64,000 nucleotides of DNA from Inhella crocodyli (GCF_004004565.1 NZ_SACM01000001.1:1550001-1614000), one strand, 5' to 3'; counted from the first letter of the stretch, positions 9,181 to 19,057 are shown. Made by a program: numbers and translations. The notes: generated from the letters alone by a model not told the origin.

Positions 9181-9255
9181 GGCGCCGGATCGCCGGCGCC
9201 AGCGGCGCCAGTGGCCCCATCCGACCCCAGCCACCCTCGGTGTCTGGGGTTTTTT
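9181..9255 (+). terminator. metK: metK terminator with an upstream hairpin
   Basis: ACCCCAG at 9224-9230 pairs with CTGGGGT at 9244-9250 and is followed by six T residues (9250-9255), a textbook intrinsic terminator. Just upstream, GGCGCCGG (9181-9188) and CCGGCGCC (9193-9200) form a perfect 8-bp hairpin with a four-base loop. That hairpin follows directly after the duplicated metK tail. Confidence 0.85.
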
Positions 9256-9335
9256 CATGCCCGGAACACCCGGCCTTCGGGGGTGCGAGATCGAACGCTG
9301 CGGCCTATCCTTGCCGACCGCCCACGCCGCCCGCC

Positions 9336-10337
9336 ATGGCCCAGCCGTCCACCTCCCTCACGGTGCTCGTCGTCGACGACCAGGCGGTGCCGCGCCTGCT
9401 GGCCAAGGCGGCGGTCGAATCGCTTGGCCACCGGGTGCTGGAATGCGCCGATCCCGTGGCCGCGGTCCAGGTCTTCCTTCAGCGCAAGCCCGACTTGGTG
9501 CTGCTGGACGTGGAGATGCCGGTGCACGACGGGTACTGGGTCGCGCAGCAACTGCGCAGCGCCGAGCAAGGCGGCTGGACCCCGATCCTGTTCTTGTCCG
9601 GGCTCCATGGCGACGAAGACGTGTGGCGCGGCATCGAAGCCGGCGGTGACGACTTCATCGCCAAGCCGGTCACCACCCTGCTGCTGGCGGCCAAGCTGCG
9701 GGCGATGCAACGCCTCATGGCCATGCGCGCCAAGCTGTTGGAACGCTCCGAAGAATTGCGGCAGGCCAACGCCCAGTTGCAGCAACTGAGCCAGATCGAC
9801 GCCCTGACCGGCCTGGCCAACCGCCGGGCCATCGACCAACGCTTGCACCAGGAGATCGCCGCCTGCCGCCGCGAGGGCCGGCAACTGACCTTGGCGCTCT
9901 TGGACATCGACCACTTCAAGCGCTACAACGACCGCGCCGGTCACGTCGCAGGCGACGCTTGCTTGCAACAGGTGGCGCGCCTGCTGCGCGAGACTTGCCT
10001 GCGTCCGCGAGACGTGGCCGGTCGCTATGGCGGTGAGGAGTTCGTCCTCATCCTCCCCGCGACGCCCCGTGCGGGTGCCATGACCTACGCCCGCGCGCTG
10101 CTGCGGCAACTCCACCTGGCGGCGCTGCCCCACCCCGACTCGCCCGTGAGCGAGCGCGTGACGCTGTCGGGCGGCATCACCACCTGCGTGCCCGACGCCC
10201 ACACCACCGCCGAGGGCCTGCTGCTTCGGGCCGACGACGCCCTCTACAACGCCAAGGCCAAAGGGCGCAACCGCTTCTTCAGCTACGAGATGAAGGTGGA
10301 CACCGAGGAAGACCGCCCCCACCACCGGCCGCATTGA
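9336..10337 (+). CDS. Response-regulator diguanylate cyclase (REC-GGDEF)
   Basis: 333 residues. The receiver domain (about 8-125) has the phosphoacceptor Asp58 (VLLDVEMP) and Lys110 (FIAKPV). A coiled linker (about 130-152) leads to the GGDEF domain (about 153-322). The active site is GGEEF at 232-236, and the inhibitory site RxxD is intact (RPRD, 223-226), so product inhibition is expected. It should make cyclic di-GMP when phosphorylated. The ATG at 9336 is preferred because the frame upstream runs through the metK terminator. No cognate kinase is adjacent. Confidence 0.92.
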   Translation: MAQPSTSLTVLVVDDQAVPRLLAKAAVESLGHRVLECADPVAAVQVFLQRKPDLVLLDVEMPVHDGYWVAQQLRSAEQGGWTPILFLSGLHGDEDVWRGIEAGGDDFIAKPVTTLLLAAKLRAMQRLMAMRAKLLERSEELRQANAQLQQLSQIDALTGLANRRAIDQRLHQEIAACRREGRQLTLALLDIDHFKRYNDRAGHVAGDACLQQVARLLRETCLRPRDVAGRYGGEEFVLILPATPRAGAMTYARALLRQLHLAALPHPDSPVSERVTLSGGITTCVPDAHTTAEGLLLRADDALYNAKAKGRNRFFSYEMKVDTEEDRPHHRPH

Positions 10338-10395
10338 GCCTCACGGCCCCCAACGCGCCCTGCTGGGCCGCGTGGGGACCGCGAGAATCGCGGCC

Positions 10396-11478
10396 ATGCC
10401 CACCCCCCGCCTCGACGACCTGCGACGCCACGCCGTGGCCCGCAGCCTGTTCGCCCCCACCTCCCTGGGCGAAGCGGTGCAGCGCCTGGGCGGCTTCGTG
10501 CAGGCCGACCCGCTGCGCGCGCCGGCCCGCGCCCAAGACCTCACGCTGCGCCACCGCGTGCGCGACTACCGCGTGGGCGATCTGGAACGTCGCTACCCGC
10601 GCAGCGGCCTGCAAGAGGACTTCTTCATCAACTACGGTTTCGTGAGCCCCGAGCTGCGCGCGCTGATGCACCCGCGCCGCGCCCGCCGCGTGTGGGACGC
10701 CACCCGCCAACGCCAGGCCCGCGAGGTGCTGGCCGTGGTGGCCGACTTGGGCGAGGCCCACCCGGCCGACGTCGACGCCGCGCTGGGCCACGGCAAGGTC
10801 AAGAACTGGTTCGGGGGCGACAGCCGCTTGTCGACCGAACTGCTGGACGGCCTGCACTACCGCGGCCACTTGAACGTGCTGCGCCGGGACAAAGGCACCC
10901 GCGTGTACGGTCTGGCCGCGCCCTGGGCACCGCCGGCCGACCCCCAAGCGGCGATGGACGCCATGGCCGACGTCTTGGTGCAGAAGTACGCGCCCTTGCC
11001 AGCGGCCAGCCTCTCGCAGTTGGTTTCGATGCTCTACGCCGCGGCCTACCAATGGGTGGACCTGCGCAAGCCCACCTTGGCCCGCGCGAAGGCGCGATTG
11101 GCCCATGCCAAGGTCGATGGGACGGACTGGTTTTGGCCGGCCGACGAGGACCCGACCCGCGGCTGGCGGATCCCCGCGCGCGTGCGCTTGCTCGCGCCCT
11201 TCGACCCCGTCGTGTGGGACCGCCGCCGCTTCGAGCTGCTGTGGGGCTGGGCCTACCGCTTCGAGGCCTACACGCCGGCGGCCCAGCGCGTGCGCGGCCA
11301 CTACGCCTTGCCGCTGCTGTGGCGCGACGCGGTGATCGGCTGGGGCAACCTGAAGTGGCGCGACGGGCGCTTGGACGCGGACCTCGGCTACGTCGCCGGA
11401 CGCCCCCCTTCCGATCCGGCCTTCGCCACCGCCCTCGACGACGAACTGACCCGATTCCAAGCCTTCATGGACGCCTGA
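10396..11478 (+). CDS. YcaQ-type winged-helix DNA glycosylase
   Basis: 360 residues, matching the YcaQ/AlkZ-like (HTH_42) family built from three winged-helix units. The sequence VQAD near residue 37 fits the QxD catalytic motif of the YcaQ branch, which unhooks interstrand crosslinks and removes bulky N7-guanine adducts. FFINYGFVS, LLAPFDPVVWDRRR and WGWAYRFEAYTPA are conserved family blocks. A -10-like GAGAAT ends 8 bases before the ATG and no ribosome binding site is visible, suggesting a leaderless message. It is followed one base later by an acyltransferase gene. Confidence 0.82.
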   Translation: MPTPRLDDLRRHAVARSLFAPTSLGEAVQRLGGFVQADPLRAPARAQDLTLRHRVRDYRVGDLERRYPRSGLQEDFFINYGFVSPELRALMHPRRARRVWDATRQRQAREVLAVVADLGEAHPADVDAALGHGKVKNWFGGDSRLSTELLDGLHYRGHLNVLRRDKGTRVYGLAAPWAPPADPQAAMDAMADVLVQKYAPLPAASLSQLVSMLYAAAYQWVDLRKPTLARAKARLAHAKVDGTDWFWPADEDPTRGWRIPARVRLLAPFDPVVWDRRRFELLWGWAYRFEAYTPAAQRVRGHYALPLLWRDAVIGWGNLKWRDGRLDADLGYVAGRPPSDPAFATALDDELTRFQAFMDA

Positions 11479-11479
11479 G

Positions 11480-12379
11480 ATGACCCGCCGCCCTTTCGAC
11501 TTCCTGCTGGGTACGCTGAGCTCCGTGCTGCTGGCGCTGAACACGGTGTTCTGGTGCACGCCGCTGCTGAGCCTGGCCCTGCTTAAGCTGCTGCTGCCCC
11601 TGCCGGCGCTGCGTCGCCGGCTCGACCCGGTGCTCAACGCCATCGCCGCCGCCTGGATCGGTTGCAACAGCGCGTGGATCGACCGCCTTCAAGGCGACCG
11701 TGCCTGGACCGTGCAGGTGGACGGCGCCCTGCGGCCCGGCGGTTGGTACTTGGTGAACTGCAACCACCGCTCGTGGGTGGACATCTTCGTGCTGCAAAAG
11801 ACCTTCAACCGCCGCATCCCGATGCTGAAGTTCTTTTTGAAGCAGCAGCTGATTTGGGTGCCCGTGATCGGCCTGGCCTGGTGGGCCCTGGACTTCCCTT
11901 TCATGCGCCGGCACTCGGAGGCGCAGCTGAAGAAGAACCCGGCGCTGCGCGAGCAAGACCGGCAAACCACCCGGCGCAGTTGCGAGCGCTTCGCCCTGGT
12001 GCCCACCAGCGTCATGAACTTCGCCGAGGGCACGCGGCTGACGCCGGCCAAGCACGCCGCCCAGCAGTCGCCTTACCAGCACCTGCTCAAGCCCAAGGCC
12101 GGCGCGCTGGCCCTGGCGCTCAACGCCATGGGTCACCAGTTCCAGGCCCTGCTGGACGTGACGATCGTGTACTTGGATGGCACGCCCAGCTACTGGGACC
12201 TGGCCTGCGGCCGCATGGGCCGCGTGGCCCTGCACGTGCAAGAGCGCCCTATCCCCACCCACCTGGTCGACGGCGACTACGGCGGCGATGCCGCCTTCCG
12301 CGCCGAATTCCAAGCCTGGCTGGGCGAACTTTGGACCGACAAGGACCGGCGCATCGCGCAGATGCTCAGCGCCGCTTGA
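11480..12379 (+). CDS. PlsC-family acyltransferase (YihG-like)
   Basis: 299 residues. There is an N-terminal membrane segment (about 7-40), the HX4D motif in NHRSWVDIFVLQ near residue 95, and the substrate motif EGTRLTP near residue 182. These place it with 1-acyl-glycerol-3-phosphate acyltransferases of the YihG/LCLAT type, which act on lysophosphatidic acid or related lipids in the inner membrane. The start is one base after the YcaQ-like stop, so co-transcription is likely. It converges on pilU with a 4-bp gap. The exact acceptor lipid is unknown. Confidence 0.85.
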   Translation: MTRRPFDFLLGTLSSVLLALNTVFWCTPLLSLALLKLLLPLPALRRRLDPVLNAIAAAWIGCNSAWIDRLQGDRAWTVQVDGALRPGGWYLVNCNHRSWVDIFVLQKTFNRRIPMLKFFLKQQLIWVPVIGLAWWALDFPFMRRHSEAQLKKNPALREQDRQTTRRSCERFALVPTSVMNFAEGTRLTPAKHAAQQSPYQHLLKPKAGALALALNAMGHQFQALLDVTIVYLDGTPSYWDLACGRMGRVALHVQERPIPTHLVDGDYGGDAAFRAEFQAWLGELWTDKDRRIAQMLSAA

Positions 12380-12383
12380 GCCC

Positions 12384-13520
12384 TCAAACGATGGTGAGGT
12401 GCTCGGTGCCCGAGCCGATGTCGCCGCTGCGGGCGCGCTCGCTGTTGAGCTTGATGTTCAGGCGCAGGTCGTTGACCGAGTCGGCGTTGCGCAGCGCGTC
12501 GTCGTAGGTCACCTTGCCGGCCTCGTAGAGGTCGAACAGGGCCTGGTCGAAGGTCTGCATGCCCAGCTCGCGCGAGCGCTTCATCACTTCCTTGATCTCG
12601 CCGACCTCGCCCTTGAAGATCAGCTCTTGGATCAGGGGCGTGTTGATCAGGATCTCGACGGCGGCCACGCGGCCCTTGCCCTCGCGGCGCGGCAGCAGGC
12701 GCTGCGACACCAAGGCCTTCAGGTTCAGCGAGAGGTCCATCAGCAGCTGCTGGCGGCGCTCTTCGGGGAAGAAGTTGATGATCCGGTCCAGCGCCTGGTT
12801 GGCGCTGTTGGCGTGCAGGGTGGCCATGCACAGGTGACCGGTTTCGGCGAAGGCCACGGCGTGGTCCATGGTCTCGCGGTCGCGGATCTCGCCCATCAGG
12901 ATCACGTCGGGCGCCTGACGCAGGGTGTTCTTCAGCGCCATGTCCCAGCCGTCGGTGTCGATGCCGACCTCGCGCTGCGTGACGATGCAGTTCTTGTGCG
13001 GGTGCACGAACTCCACCGGGTCCTCGATGGTGATGATGTGCCCGTAGGTGTTCTCGTTGCGGTGGTCGATCATGGCCGCCAGCGTCGTGCTCTTGCCCGA
13101 GCCGGTGCCGCCCACGAGGATGATCAGGCCGCGCTTGGTCTCCGACAGCGGCCGCAAGATCTGCGGCAGGTCCAGGCTGGCCACGGTGGGCAACTGCGCC
13201 GGGATGGTCCGCAGCACCAGGCCCACGTTGCCTTGCTGGATGAAGGCGTTGACGCGGAAGCGGCCGATGCCTTGGGGCGCGATGGCGAAGTTGCACTCCT
13301 TGGTCTTTTCGAACTCGGCCGTCTGCTTGTCGTTCATGATGGCCCGGGCCAACTGAATCGTGTGCTGACCGGTGAGCGGCTGCGGCGAGACCTTGGTGAT
13401 CTTGCCATCGACCTTCACCGCGGGCGGGAAGTCGGAGGTCAAGAAGAGGTCCGAGCCCTTGCGCGAGACCATCAGGCGCAGCAGGTCGTTGATGAACTTG
13501 GATGCCTGGTCGCGTTCCAT
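12384..13520 (-). CDS. pilU: Type IV pilus retraction ATPase PilU
   Basis: 378 residues. It has an N-terminal PAS-like domain, Walker A GGTGSGKS at 137-144, the Asp box TIEDPVEFVH, Walker B (ILMGEIRDRETM) and the His box ATLHANSANQALD. The C-terminal tail beyond residue 350 (LRLNIKLNSERAR) is typical of PilU rather than PilT. PilU works with PilT in pilus retraction and twitching motility. It follows pilT by 33 bp and shares its promoter. Confidence 0.94.
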   Translation of the reverse strand: MERDQASKFINDLLRLMVSRKGSDLFLTSDFPPAVKVDGKITKVSPQPLTGQHTIQLARAIMNDKQTAEFEKTKECNFAIAPQGIGRFRVNAFIQQGNVGLVLRTIPAQLPTVASLDLPQILRPLSETKRGLIILVGGTGSGKSTTLAAMIDHRNENTYGHIITIEDPVEFVHPHKNCIVTQREVGIDTDGWDMALKNTLRQAPDVILMGEIRDRETMDHAVAFAETGHLCMATLHANSANQALDRIINFFPEERRQQLLMDLSLNLKALVSQRLLPRREGKGRVAAVEILINTPLIQELIFKGEVGEIKEVMKRSRELGMQTFDQALFDLYEAGKVTYDDALRNADSVNDLRLNIKLNSERARSGDIGSGTEHLTIV

Positions 13521-13553
13521 GCGCGCTCCCTTCGTGTCGAGGTCGGTGCCGGA

Positions 13554-14597
13554 TTAACCGGGGAAGTTTTCCGGCGTCTTGGCGCGGCTGCGCGCCTCGG
13601 CGGCGCTGATGACGTTGCGCTTGACCAGTTCCATCAGGTTCTGGTCCAGGGTCTGCATGCCCTGGCCCTGACCGGTCTGGATGGCCGAGTACATCTGCGC
13701 GATCTTGTTTTCGCGGATCAGGTTCCGGATGGCGGAGTTGCCGATCATGATCTCGTGCGCCGCGGCCCGGCCGCTGCCGTCCTTGAGCTTGCACAGCGTT
13801 TGCGAGATCACGGCCACCAGCGACTCCGACAGCATGGCGCGCACCATGTCTTTTTCGGCCGCGGGGAACACGTCCACGATGCGGTCCACCGTCTTGGCCG
13901 CGCTGCTGGTGTGCAAGGTGCCGAACACCAAGTGGCCGGTTTCGGCGGCGGTCAGGGCGAGGCGGATGGTTTCCAGGTCGCGCATTTCGCCCACCAGGAT
14001 GGCGTCCGGGTCTTCGCGCAGCGCGCTGCGCAAGGCGTTGGCGAAGCTCAGCGTGTGCGGCCCGACCTCGCGCTGGTTGATGAGGCACTTCTTGCTCTCG
14101 TGCACGAATTCGATCGGGTCTTCCACCGTCAGGATGTGGCCGTACTCGGTCTCGTTGAGGTGGTTGACCATCGCCGCCAAGGTCGTGCTTTTGCCCGAGC
14201 CGGTCGGGCCGGTCACCAGCACCAAACCGCGCGGCCGCAGCGCCAGATCGGCAAAGACCTTCGGGGCGTTGAGCTGCTCCAGGGTCAGGATCTTGCTCGG
14301 AATCGTCCGGAACACGGCGCCCGCGCCGCGGTTCTGGTTGAAGGCGTTGACGCGGAAGCGCGCCAGGCCTTGGATCTCGAAGGAGAAGTCCACCTCCAGC
14401 GTGTCTTCGTAGACCTTGCGCTGGCTGTCGTTCATGATGTCGTACACCATGTCGTGCACGCCGCGGTGGTCCAGCGGCTCGACGTTGATGCGACGCACGT
14501 CGCCGTGCACGCGAATCATGGGCGGCAGGCCGGCCGAGAGGTGCAAGTCGGAGGCCTTGTTCTTGACCGAAAACGCGAGCAGTTGCGTGATGTCCAT
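13554..14597 (-). CDS. pilT: Type IV pilus retraction ATPase PilT
   Basis: 347 residues, the standard PilT length. The start MDITQLLAFSVKNKASDLHLSAG is family-typical. Walker A GPTGSGKS is at 130-137, Walker B is ILVGEMRDLETI, and the His box is GTLHTSSAAKTVDRI. A C-terminal AIRNLIRENK motif is required for retraction in homologues. It forms a hexamer at the pilus base and depolymerises pilin. It is divergent from yggS with only 35 bp between the start codons, an arrangement conserved in many proteobacteria. Confidence 0.96.
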   Translation of the reverse strand: MDITQLLAFSVKNKASDLHLSAGLPPMIRVHGDVRRINVEPLDHRGVHDMVYDIMNDSQRKVYEDTLEVDFSFEIQGLARFRVNAFNQNRGAGAVFRTIPSKILTLEQLNAPKVFADLALRPRGLVLVTGPTGSGKSTTLAAMVNHLNETEYGHILTVEDPIEFVHESKKCLINQREVGPHTLSFANALRSALREDPDAILVGEMRDLETIRLALTAAETGHLVFGTLHTSSAAKTVDRIVDVFPAAEKDMVRAMLSESLVAVISQTLCKLKDGSGRAAAHEIMIGNSAIRNLIRENKIAQMYSAIQTGQGQGMQTLDQNLMELVKRNVISAAEARSRAKTPENFPG

Positions 14598-14632
14598 GGT
14601 GGCGGCGCGAAGCGGGTAGTCTGCGAACCATT

Positions 14633-15331
14633 ATGGCCACGCTCCACGACCGAATCACCGCCGTTCACACCCGGATCAACACCGCTTGCGCCCAGGCCGG
14701 GCGCTCTCCCTCGGAGGTGGGTCTGCTCTGCGTCAGCAAGACGCAGCCGGCCGCCGTGGTGCGCGACGCGCACGCCTGCGGCGAGCGCCACTTTGGCGAG
14801 AACTACGTCCAGGAGGCCCTGGACAAGATGGCCGCCTTGGCCGACCTGCGGTCCTCCCTGAGCTGGCACTTCATCGGCCCCCTGCAAAGCAACAAGAGCC
14901 GGGCGGTGGCCGAGCACTTCGACTGGGTGCACAGCGTCGACAGCCTGAAGCTCGCGCGCCGCCTGTCCGACCAGCGCCCTGCCCACCTGCCGCCGCTGCA
15001 GATTTGCGTCCAGGTCAACGTCGACGACGAGGCCAGCAAATCGGGCGTGCACCCCAACGAAACGCTGGGCTTGGTGGACGCCATCGCCACCCTGCCGCGC
15101 CTGCGCTTGCGCGGGCTGATGAGCATCCCGGCCCCCCAGTCCGACCCGACGCACCGCGGCGCGCACGACGCCTTGGCCGCCCTGCTGCACTCCCTGAACC
15201 GGGCGCGCAACCTGCCCCTGGACACCCTGAGCATGGGCATGAGCCACGACCTGGAAGCCGCCATCGCCGCCGGTGCCACCTGGGTGCGGGTGGGCACCGC
15301 CCTGTTCGGCGAGCGCCCGCCCAAGGCCTGA
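14633..15331 (+). CDS. yggS: YggS-family pyridoxal-phosphate homeostasis protein
   Basis: 232 residues forming a single TIM-barrel domain. Lys36 in LCVSKTQ is the pyridoxal-phosphate Schiff-base lysine; HFGENYVQEA, WHFIGPLQSNK and MGMSHDLEAAI are the family signatures. The protein binds pyridoxal phosphate and affects amino- and keto-acid pools; no catalysis is known. There is no clear ribosome binding site. TAGTCT lies 10 bases before the ATG, so the message may start at or just before the start codon. Confidence 0.94.
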   Translation: MATLHDRITAVHTRINTACAQAGRSPSEVGLLCVSKTQPAAVVRDAHACGERHFGENYVQEALDKMAALADLRSSLSWHFIGPLQSNKSRAVAEHFDWVHSVDSLKLARRLSDQRPAHLPPLQICVQVNVDDEASKSGVHPNETLGLVDAIATLPRLRLRGLMSIPAPQSDPTHRGAHDALAALLHSLNRARNLPLDTLSMGMSHDLEAAIAAGATWVRVGTALFGERPPKA

Positions 15332-15383
15332 CACGCCGCTTCGCCTGGCAAGCGCCGTTCAACCGTTCTGAAAGTGCAAGAAA

Positions 15384-15407
15384 AAAGGCCCGCTTGCGCG
15401 GGCCTTT
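15384..15407 (-). terminator. Terminator shared by yggS and the TonB-dependent receptor
   Basis: AAAGGCCCGC (15384-15393) and GCGGGCCTTT (15398-15407) form a perfect 10-bp stem with a TTGC loop. Read leftward, the stem ends in six T residues, a strong intrinsic terminator for the receptor gene. Read rightward, three T residues follow, so it may also stop yggS transcripts. Confidence 0.85.
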
Positions 15408-15428
15408 GGGCGTTCGGGAACCCCGAGG

Positions 15429-18400
15429 TCAGAACGAGTAGCGCACGGTGACCTGCACGGCCCACTGCGACTCGCCGCGGTTCTGGCGCGTGGTGAAGTC
15501 CGTCGGGTCGTTCACCGAGTACACCATCTTGCCCGTGGCGGGGTCGATGCCGGCGAAGTTCACGAAGTTGCGCACGTTGCCCCCGGTGCCGAAACCGACT
15601 TCGTCGATGCGGCCCCAACGGCGGTTCAGCAGGTTGCCGAAGTTCTGCACGTCCAGGGTGACCGCGCCCTTGTGGCCGTCGAACAAGCCCGGGATTTCTT
15701 GGGTCAGGCGGACGTCGAAGCTGTTGGTGAACTTCGAGAAGGCCTTGTTGCGCCCCACCACGCCGCCCTTGGCGTCGCGCAGGGCTTGGTTGGCGTCCAC
15801 GACGGCCCAGAACTTGGCCTCGGCGGCGGCGCCCGAGTTGGCAACCGTGTTGGTCGAGCCCGGCAGCTTGAACAGCACCTCGCCCGAACCCACGCCCGAC
15901 GGCACGTACAGCAGGTCGTTGCCGGCCACGCCGTCGCCGTTCATGTCGTTGTTGAAGGTCCAGCTGTAGGGCTTGCCCGAACGGCCTTCGTAGGTCACGC
16001 CGAAGGTGGTCTTGTACTTGCCGAAGTAGGCCTTCGTCACGTTCAAGTTGGCGTTGAAGCGGTCGCGGATCAGGTAGGCCGAGTTCGCGGCCACTTCCTC
16101 GTTCGGGTTGTAGACCGCGCGGTTCAGCCAGTTCGAGTTGGCGGTCGACGAGGTCAGCGGGCTGACTTCGGTGGCGCTGGTGCGGGTGTAGGCCGCGGTC
16201 CAGGACACGCCAGGCATCGGACGCTGCGACAGCGACAGGGTCAGCTGGTTGCCGCTGCCCAGGCTGGTGTGCTCAACCAGGGTGACGTTGTTGAAGTTGA
16301 CGTTGTTCAGCGCCTTGACCAGCGAACCGCAGCCCGTGGTCGGGGTCGAGCCGCCCGCGCCCCAGCAGGTGGTGGCGTTGCGACCGGCGGCGTTCCAGAA
16401 CATCTGGCGGCCGTCCGGCGCGGTGGCGGTGACGGTGCCCAGGTTCAGGTACTGGTAGAAGATGCCGTCCTTGACCTGGCTGTGCAGCCACTCGGCGCCG
16501 AAGGTCAGGCCGTGCCAGGGCAGCTCGGTGTCAAACGCCAGGTTGGCCTTGATGACCGAGGGCTGCTTGACGCGCGACGAGATCACGTCGATGTTGGCCG
16601 CCGGCGGCGTGCCGGTGATGACCGGCTGACCGTCGGGGTTCGCAACGAACACCAGGCCCGGGGGGCAGACGGTGCCGCCGGTGCCCGAGCAGCTGAAGTT
16701 GGCCGTGGCGCTGCCGTTGTTCTGGAAGGGGTTGGTCATCCAGACGTTGGCTGCATTGCCTTGGAACAGGCCCATGCCGCCGCGCAGTTGCGACTTGCGC
16801 TTGTTGACGGGGTCGAAGGCGTAGTTGAAGCCCAAGCGCGGCTGCCACAGCTTGGTGCCGTCCATGGTGCGGGTGTTGTCGAACCCGAAGCCGCCGGTTT
16901 GGCGCAGGTTGGTGGCGGCATTGCCCGCCACCACCGGGCCCGAAGCCAGGGCGTTCGCGATCGGGCGATCGCCGGTGCTGAAGCTGTCCACGCGCAGGCC
17001 GCCCGTCAGGGTCAGCTTGTCGTTGACGGTCCAGGTGTCCTGCAGGAACAGGCCCAGGTTGTTCTGGGTCCAATTGGCAGCACCGTCGTTCAAGGTCTTA
17101 CCGGCCAGCGGCAACTGCACGTTGTAGCTGGTGGGACGACCGGCCAACCACAGCGCGACCGGGTCGGCGCCTTGGAAGACGTACACGCCCTTGGTGTTCT
17201 GCAAGAAGGCGTTGTAGATGTCGTTCTTCTCGAGGTCGAAGCCGGCCTTCAGTTCATGGTCGCCCATGAAGTAGTTGGCGGCGAAGAAGGTGTTCAGCGT
17301 CTTCGTGGCCAGGTTGTTGAAGTGGCGGCTGTTCTCGGTGCCAAAACGCAGCGTGCGGTTGCCCGTGGCCGTGCCGGCCGGCGCCGGGTTGGTGAACACC
17401 AGGCTGACCATCGGCAGGTTGCTGTTGTTCAGCGGCGTGCTCTCGTAGTCGCGCTGCGAGATCTTCAACTCGGTCGAGAAGTCGTCGGTCCAGTTCGAGA
17501 AGACCTGGCCCACCAGCGTTTCCAAGGTCTTTTGCTGCACGTACCAGTGCGAGCTCATGGACAGGGTGGTGTTGCTGGTCGTGCTCGGGAAGATCGGGTT
17601 GGCTTCTTCCGACTTGGTGTAGCGCAGGTTGGCCTTGTGCTTCTCGCTGATGTTCCAGTCGAGCTTGAGCAGGCTGTCCTTGGCGACCAGTTCGACGCCG
17701 CTGACCGGGTTCAGGTTGCCGATGTCGATGCCATAGGTCTTGCCAGCGGCGATCGCGGCGTCAACCTGGGCTTGGGTGATGCCCACGGCCGGCAGGGTGC
17801 CGCCGATCGGGCCCCACTGCGGGCCGTTGCGGGTGCTGCGCAGGTCTTCGTAGCTGGCAAAGAAGAAGAGCTTGTCCTTGATGATCGGACCGCCGATCGT
17901 GATGCCCTTGGTGTCTTCCTTGAACGCCGGCGGGGTGAAGTAGGTGCCGTTGTTGCGGTTGAAGCGATCGCCCGCCATGTTGGCGTCGCGGTACACGTAG
18001 TACACGCTGCCCTTGAGCTCGTTCGTGCCCGACTTGGTCACGGCGTTGATGTTGGCGCCGGTGTAGCCCGTCTGGGTGACGTCGTAGTTGCTCAGGTTGA
18101 CCTGCACCGCCTGGATCGCGTCGATCGAGATCGGCTGCTTCAGCATCGGCAGGTTGTTCGACTCCAGGCCGAAGGTGTCGTTGATGCGGACGCCGTCGAC
18201 GGTGATGGAGTTGAAGCGGGTGTTCTGGCCGCCGGCCGAGATCTCACCGCGCTCCTTGTCGGTTTGCGACAGGCGCGGGTCGTTGCGGGCGTAGTCCTGC
18301 AGGTTGCGCTGGATGGACGAGTAGGCGTCCAGCTCGGCGCGGCCGATTTGGGTGCCCGAGCCCATGGTCGTGCTGGCGAACTTGTTGTTCACGGCCTGGC

Positions 18401-18782
18401 CGGTGACGACCACGCGCTCCAGCGACTGGGCGGCGGCGGTGCCGACTTGCAGGTCGACTTGCGTGGTTTCGGCCAGCACCAGGTACACGTCGTTGGTGAC
18501 CGACTTGTCGGCGCCCTTGGTCACCGTCACGGTGTAGGGGCCGCCCACGCGCAGGCCGCGGGCGCTGTAGCGGCCGTCGGCGTCGGTGGTCAGGGTGTTC
18601 GAGGCGCCCGATTCCAGGTGCAGCACGACGACCGTGGCACCGGCCACGGGCTTGCCATCGGGGGTCAGGACGCGGCCACCAATGGCGGCGGAGGTGTTCT
18701 GGGCCAGGGCGGGGGCGGCGGCCACGATGGCGACCGCGGCGGCCAGGGCATGGCGGGTGAACAAAGAACCAAGGGGGTTCAT
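15429..18782 (-). CDS. Oar-like TonB-dependent outer-membrane receptor
   Basis: 1117 residues. A signal peptide (cleaved after about residue 28, APALAQ) is followed by a carboxypeptidase-regulatory-like domain (about 32-110; GGRVLTPDGKPVAGATVVVL), then a plug domain (ITVDGVRINDTFG near 205) and a large barrel ending in Phe (VQVTVRYSF). Oar proteins of Myxococcus and many proteobacteria have this layout and handle large substrates or secreted proteins. The ATG at 18782 is used because an AGGAG lies 10 bases upstream and the signal peptide follows. It is monocistronic. The substrate is unknown and no siderophore genes are adjacent. Confidence 0.88.
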   Translation of the reverse strand: MNPLGSLFTRHALAAAVAIVAAAPALAQNTSAAIGGRVLTPDGKPVAGATVVVLHLESGASNTLTTDADGRYSARGLRVGGPYTVTVTKGADKSVTNDVYLVLAETTQVDLQVGTAAAQSLERVVVTGQAVNNKFASTTMGSGTQIGRAELDAYSSIQRNLQDYARNDPRLSQTDKERGEISAGGQNTRFNSITVDGVRINDTFGLESNNLPMLKQPISIDAIQAVQVNLSNYDVTQTGYTGANINAVTKSGTNELKGSVYYVYRDANMAGDRFNRNNGTYFTPPAFKEDTKGITIGGPIIKDKLFFFASYEDLRSTRNGPQWGPIGGTLPAVGITQAQVDAAIAAGKTYGIDIGNLNPVSGVELVAKDSLLKLDWNISEKHKANLRYTKSEEANPIFPSTTSNTTLSMSSHWYVQQKTLETLVGQVFSNWTDDFSTELKISQRDYESTPLNNSNLPMVSLVFTNPAPAGTATGNRTLRFGTENSRHFNNLATKTLNTFFAANYFMGDHELKAGFDLEKNDIYNAFLQNTKGVYVFQGADPVALWLAGRPTSYNVQLPLAGKTLNDGAANWTQNNLGLFLQDTWTVNDKLTLTGGLRVDSFSTGDRPIANALASGPVVAGNAATNLRQTGGFGFDNTRTMDGTKLWQPRLGFNYAFDPVNKRKSQLRGGMGLFQGNAANVWMTNPFQNNGSATANFSCSGTGGTVCPPGLVFVANPDGQPVITGTPPAANIDVISSRVKQPSVIKANLAFDTELPWHGLTFGAEWLHSQVKDGIFYQYLNLGTVTATAPDGRQMFWNAAGRNATTCWGAGGSTPTTGCGSLVKALNNVNFNNVTLVEHTSLGSGNQLTLSLSQRPMPGVSWTAAYTRTSATEVSPLTSSTANSNWLNRAVYNPNEEVAANSAYLIRDRFNANLNVTKAYFGKYKTTFGVTYEGRSGKPYSWTFNNDMNGDGVAGNDLLYVPSGVGSGEVLFKLPGSTNTVANSGAAAEAKFWAVVDANQALRDAKGGVVGRNKAFSKFTNSFDVRLTQEIPGLFDGHKGAVTLDVQNFGNLLNRRWGRIDEVGFGTGGNVRNFVNFAGIDPATGKMVYSVNDPTDFTTRQNRGESQWAVQVTVRYSF

Positions 18783-19057
18783 GGGCAAAAACTCCTGGAA
18801 AACGAAGGAGAAGCCCGCTTTGGCGCCCAACGCCGCCGCGTCAAGCGGCGTGACAAAGGCTCACAAAGGGGCGCGAAAGTCGAAAAGCGTCGATTCTGGG
18901 GGGGGTCGGTGACGCTTGGGTGACAGCCCCTGCCGCGGAACGGTGTTCGTTCGCCGGGTTGGCACTTTTTCGCAACAGTGTGGCGTCCACGCCGCAGCGC
19001 GCTGGCGTCGCCATGCCCCGGCTTGGGGCGCAATGGGGCGCGCCGGTGGCCTTGGGT

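Noticed and set aside
15672-18923. 1083-codon open frame on the plus strand
   Set aside because: It lies antisense to the Oar-like receptor gene, has low-complexity Gly/Val/Ala/Arg composition and no recognisable domain. High GC content produces such long antisense frames.
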